Below, piece by piece: positions 6,152 through 7,662 of a stretch of 7,662 bases of DNA. The first letter of the stretch is position 1, and each line of letters begins with the position of its first letter. Under the pieces are notes generated by a model. That model worked only from the letters and a program-made list of their open reading frames with translations, made no database searches and was not told where the DNA came from. The DNA is taken from positions 1 to 7,662 of the forward strand of contig CAZSVQ010000033.1 of NCBI GenBank assembly GCA_964610345.1. The letters are read 5' to 3'. The translations under genes and the position numbers were made by a program. Origin of the DNA: HK-STAS-PATE-36 sp964610345 (GTDB lineage: Bacteria; Patescibacteriota; Saccharimonadia; Saccharimonadales; JAGQNJ01).

Positions 6152-7662
6152 ATGAGCGAATCGCAAAAAGATACAATTTATGTTGATATTGATGACGAGA
6201 TAACATCAATTATTGAAAAAGTCGGTAATAGTAAATCAAAAATAGTAGCTTTAGTATTACCTAAGCGCGCGGTTGTTCTGCAGAGTATTGTTAATATGAA
6301 GCTCTTAAAACGAGCTTCTGACGAGGCAGGTAAAAGGACTGTACTGATAACTTCTGAACAAGGCTTGATGCCACTTGCTGGAGCGGTAGGAGTTTATGTA
6401 GCAAAAAATTTGCAATCAAAACCAGAAATTCCATCTGCACCAGAAGGCCCGCAGGCTGAAGATGAGTTACTTGAAACCGAAGAATCAGCCAACGAAGATC
6501 AAGCTGTAGACGAGCAAGCGACTGTTGGTGAACTAGCTGGTGATGACACGGACGCAGTGTTTGAGTCTGATGTTGCAAAAGCTACTGCAGTTAAGTCCAG
6601 CAAAAAGAAATCTAAAAAAGCAAAAGATAAAAAATATAAGAAAAATAAAGTACCTAATTTTGATTCTTTTAGAAAAAAGGTTTTTATCGGTGTTGGCGCA
6701 GCTCTCGGGTTAATGGTACTAGCATATTTTGCATTTTTTGTATTACCAAAAGCTACGATTATTGTAAAAACTGAGACTTCAACAACTAATAGTACTATTG
6801 AGTTTATAGCTTCACCTACGGCTCAAGCGGTTGATGTGGAAAAATCAATTGTTCCATCCAAAGAGGTAGAGGCTAACAAAACTGACACCCAAAAAGCTCC
6901 AGCTACAGGTCAAAAAGATCTAGGCACTAAAGCGAGTGGTAGTATTACTCTTTCAATACCTTGTGGTTCGGTTACTGGATCACCACCTACCATTCCTGCT
7001 GGTACCGGCGTTAGTAGTAATGGCCTAACTTTTATAACCAGCAGTTCGGCTAGTTTAACTACCCCAAGTTTTAGTGGTGGTTGTAAGTTTACTGCAAATA
7101 CTAATGTTACGGCGCAAGCAAATGGCGACCAATATAATTTAGACAGTGGCAAATCTTTTACGGTTGCAGGATTTTCATCTGTAACCGGTTCTAATAGTAC
7201 AGCATTTACTGGTGGCACAACTAAAATGGCCAAGGTTGTCAGCCAACAAGATGTAGACACCGCAAAACAGAAGTTGACAGATAGCTCTAGCGAAGTCAGA
7301 GAGCAACTAAAAAAACAACTGGAAGATGCTGGATATTATGCAATAACCGACTCATTTGCAACAAAGTCAGAAAAGGTATCGTCCTCGCCGGCCGTAGATC
7401 AAGAAGCAACAGAAGTTACAGTCACTGCTGAGCGTGTCTATGTAATGACTGGAGTTAAGAACGAAGATTTGCGTAAGCTGGTAGAGCATAATGTTCAGTC
7501 TGAGCTTGAGCAACGTAGTTTACAGATCCAGGATGATGGGTTAAGCCAAGCTATCTTTAGGGTTGGCAATCGTAAAGAAGATGGTACCACACCAATGACT
7601 ATGCAGACGCAGGTTGTTATGGGTCCAAAGTTTGACGAAAATCAACTTAAAAAAGATGTTGC
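6152..7662 (+). CDS. Bitopic membrane protein with baseplate-J-like exterior (5' part, continues past the window)
   Basis: The frame is open from ATG at 6152 to the window edge (503 complete codons). Residues about 8-90 form a cytoplasmic alpha/beta domain (DIDDEITSIIEKV, KIVALVLPKRAVVLQSIVNMKLLKR, RTVLITSEQGL). Residues 91-140 are an acidic linker, 149-166 a lysine-rich stretch, and 177-197 one membrane segment. Outside the membrane, about 258-365 fits the baseplate J-like pattern (KASGSITLSIPC, TIPAGTGVSSNGLTFITSSS, AFTGGTTKMAKVVSQQDVD), followed by a helical region and further strands. Such proteins are often annotated in Patescibacteria as baseplate J/gp47 family, but there is no phage or injection machinery here. 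Cys 271 and 311 flank the core and could form a disulfide. Only 7 bases separate it from the ftsA-like gene, suggesting a partnership. The start lacks a Shine-Dalgarno. Its biological role is unknown to me. Confidence 0.85.
   Translation, partial: MSESQKDTIYVDIDDEITSIIEKVGNSKSKIVALVLPKRAVVLQSIVNMKLLKRASDEAGKRTVLITSEQGLMPLAGAVGVYVAKNLQSKPEIPSAPEGPQAEDELLETEESANEDQAVDEQATVGELAGDDTDAVFESDVAKATAVKSSKKKSKKAKDKKYKKNKVPNFDSFRKKVFIGVGAALGLMVLAYFAFFVLPKATIIVKTETSTTNSTIEFIASPTAQAVDVEKSIVPSKEVEANKTDTQKAPATGQKDLGTKASGSITLSIPCGSVTGSPPTIPAGTGVSSNGLTFITSSSASLTTPSFSGGCKFTANTNVTAQANGDQYNLDSGKSFTVAGFSSVTGSNSTAFTGGTTKMAKVVSQQDVDTAKQKLTDSSSEVREQLKKQLEDAGYYAITDSFATKSEKVSSSPAVDQEATEVTVTAERVYVMTGVKNEDLRKLVEHNVQSELEQRSLQIQDDGLSQAIFRVGNRKEDGTTPMTMQTQVVMGPKFDENQLKKDV

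Noticed and set aside
6910..7260. Minus-strand open frame of 116 codons
   Set aside because: It lies wholly inside the J-like gene, whose + frame has clear domains; the minus frame has no start signals or recognisable motifs.
6152..7662. Prophage or contractile injection system
   Set aside because: Only a single J-like protein with a membrane segment is present; no sheath, tube, tail fibre or other structural genes are seen in the window.
1..7662. CRISPR array, tRNA or rRNA gene, insertion sequence
   Set aside because: No regularly spaced repeats, no tRNA-like cloverleaf and no transposase or terminal inverted repeats were seen on reading both strands.

Overview
The window is AT-rich bacterial DNA that reads with the standard genetic code: long frames are uninterrupted, and TAG, TGA and TAA are all used as stops. 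Protein architecture points to a Candidate Phyla Radiation (Patescibacteria) member, most likely a Saccharibacteria (TM7) relative. The signs are an unusually short alanyl-tRNA synthetase, a secreted protein with the EAES...SGG...S.KYAQF sugar-binding motif typical of that group, and an FtsA-like actin homologue directly followed by a bitopic membrane protein with a baseplate-J-like exterior. The lineage is inferred from remembered family features, not from a search. All complete and partial genes I support lie on the + strand.

Layout. 1-138 is the 3' end of an unidentified gene. 159-2048 is alaS, encoding a 629-residue AlaRS with an intact catalytic core and editing-site zinc ligands but without the C-terminal C-Ala domain and most of the beta-barrel before the editing domain. 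2142-4400 is a 752-residue surface or secreted glycoside hydrolase (GH26-like), with a membrane anchor or signal, a TIM-barrel catalytic domain, a jelly-roll sugar-binding domain, an Ig-like domain and a fibronectin type III domain; a hairpin terminator follows. 4542-4781 is an orphan 79-residue protein with its own promoter and a strong Shine-Dalgarno. 4846-6144 is an FtsA-family actin-like ATPase. Seven bases later, 6152 to the window end is a membrane protein with a cytoplasmic alpha/beta domain, a charge-segregated linker, one membrane segment and a baseplate-J-like exterior; its 3' end lies outside the window.

How the parts may work together. The last two genes look like a functional pair: a cytoplasmic actin-like ATPase and a bitopic partner that could link it to the envelope, comparable in logic to FtsA or PilM with their bitopic partners. 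The glycoside hydrolase looks like an independently expressed surface enzyme, plausibly acting on polysaccharide of a host cell or of the environment. alaS is housekeeping.

A striking regulatory pattern is that alaS, the ftsA-like gene and the J-like gene have a -10 hexamer only 6 to 10 bases before the ATG and no convincing Shine-Dalgarno, so their mRNAs should be leaderless or nearly so. The surface hydrolase and the 79-residue orphan have ordinary leaders with good Shine-Dalgarno sequences.
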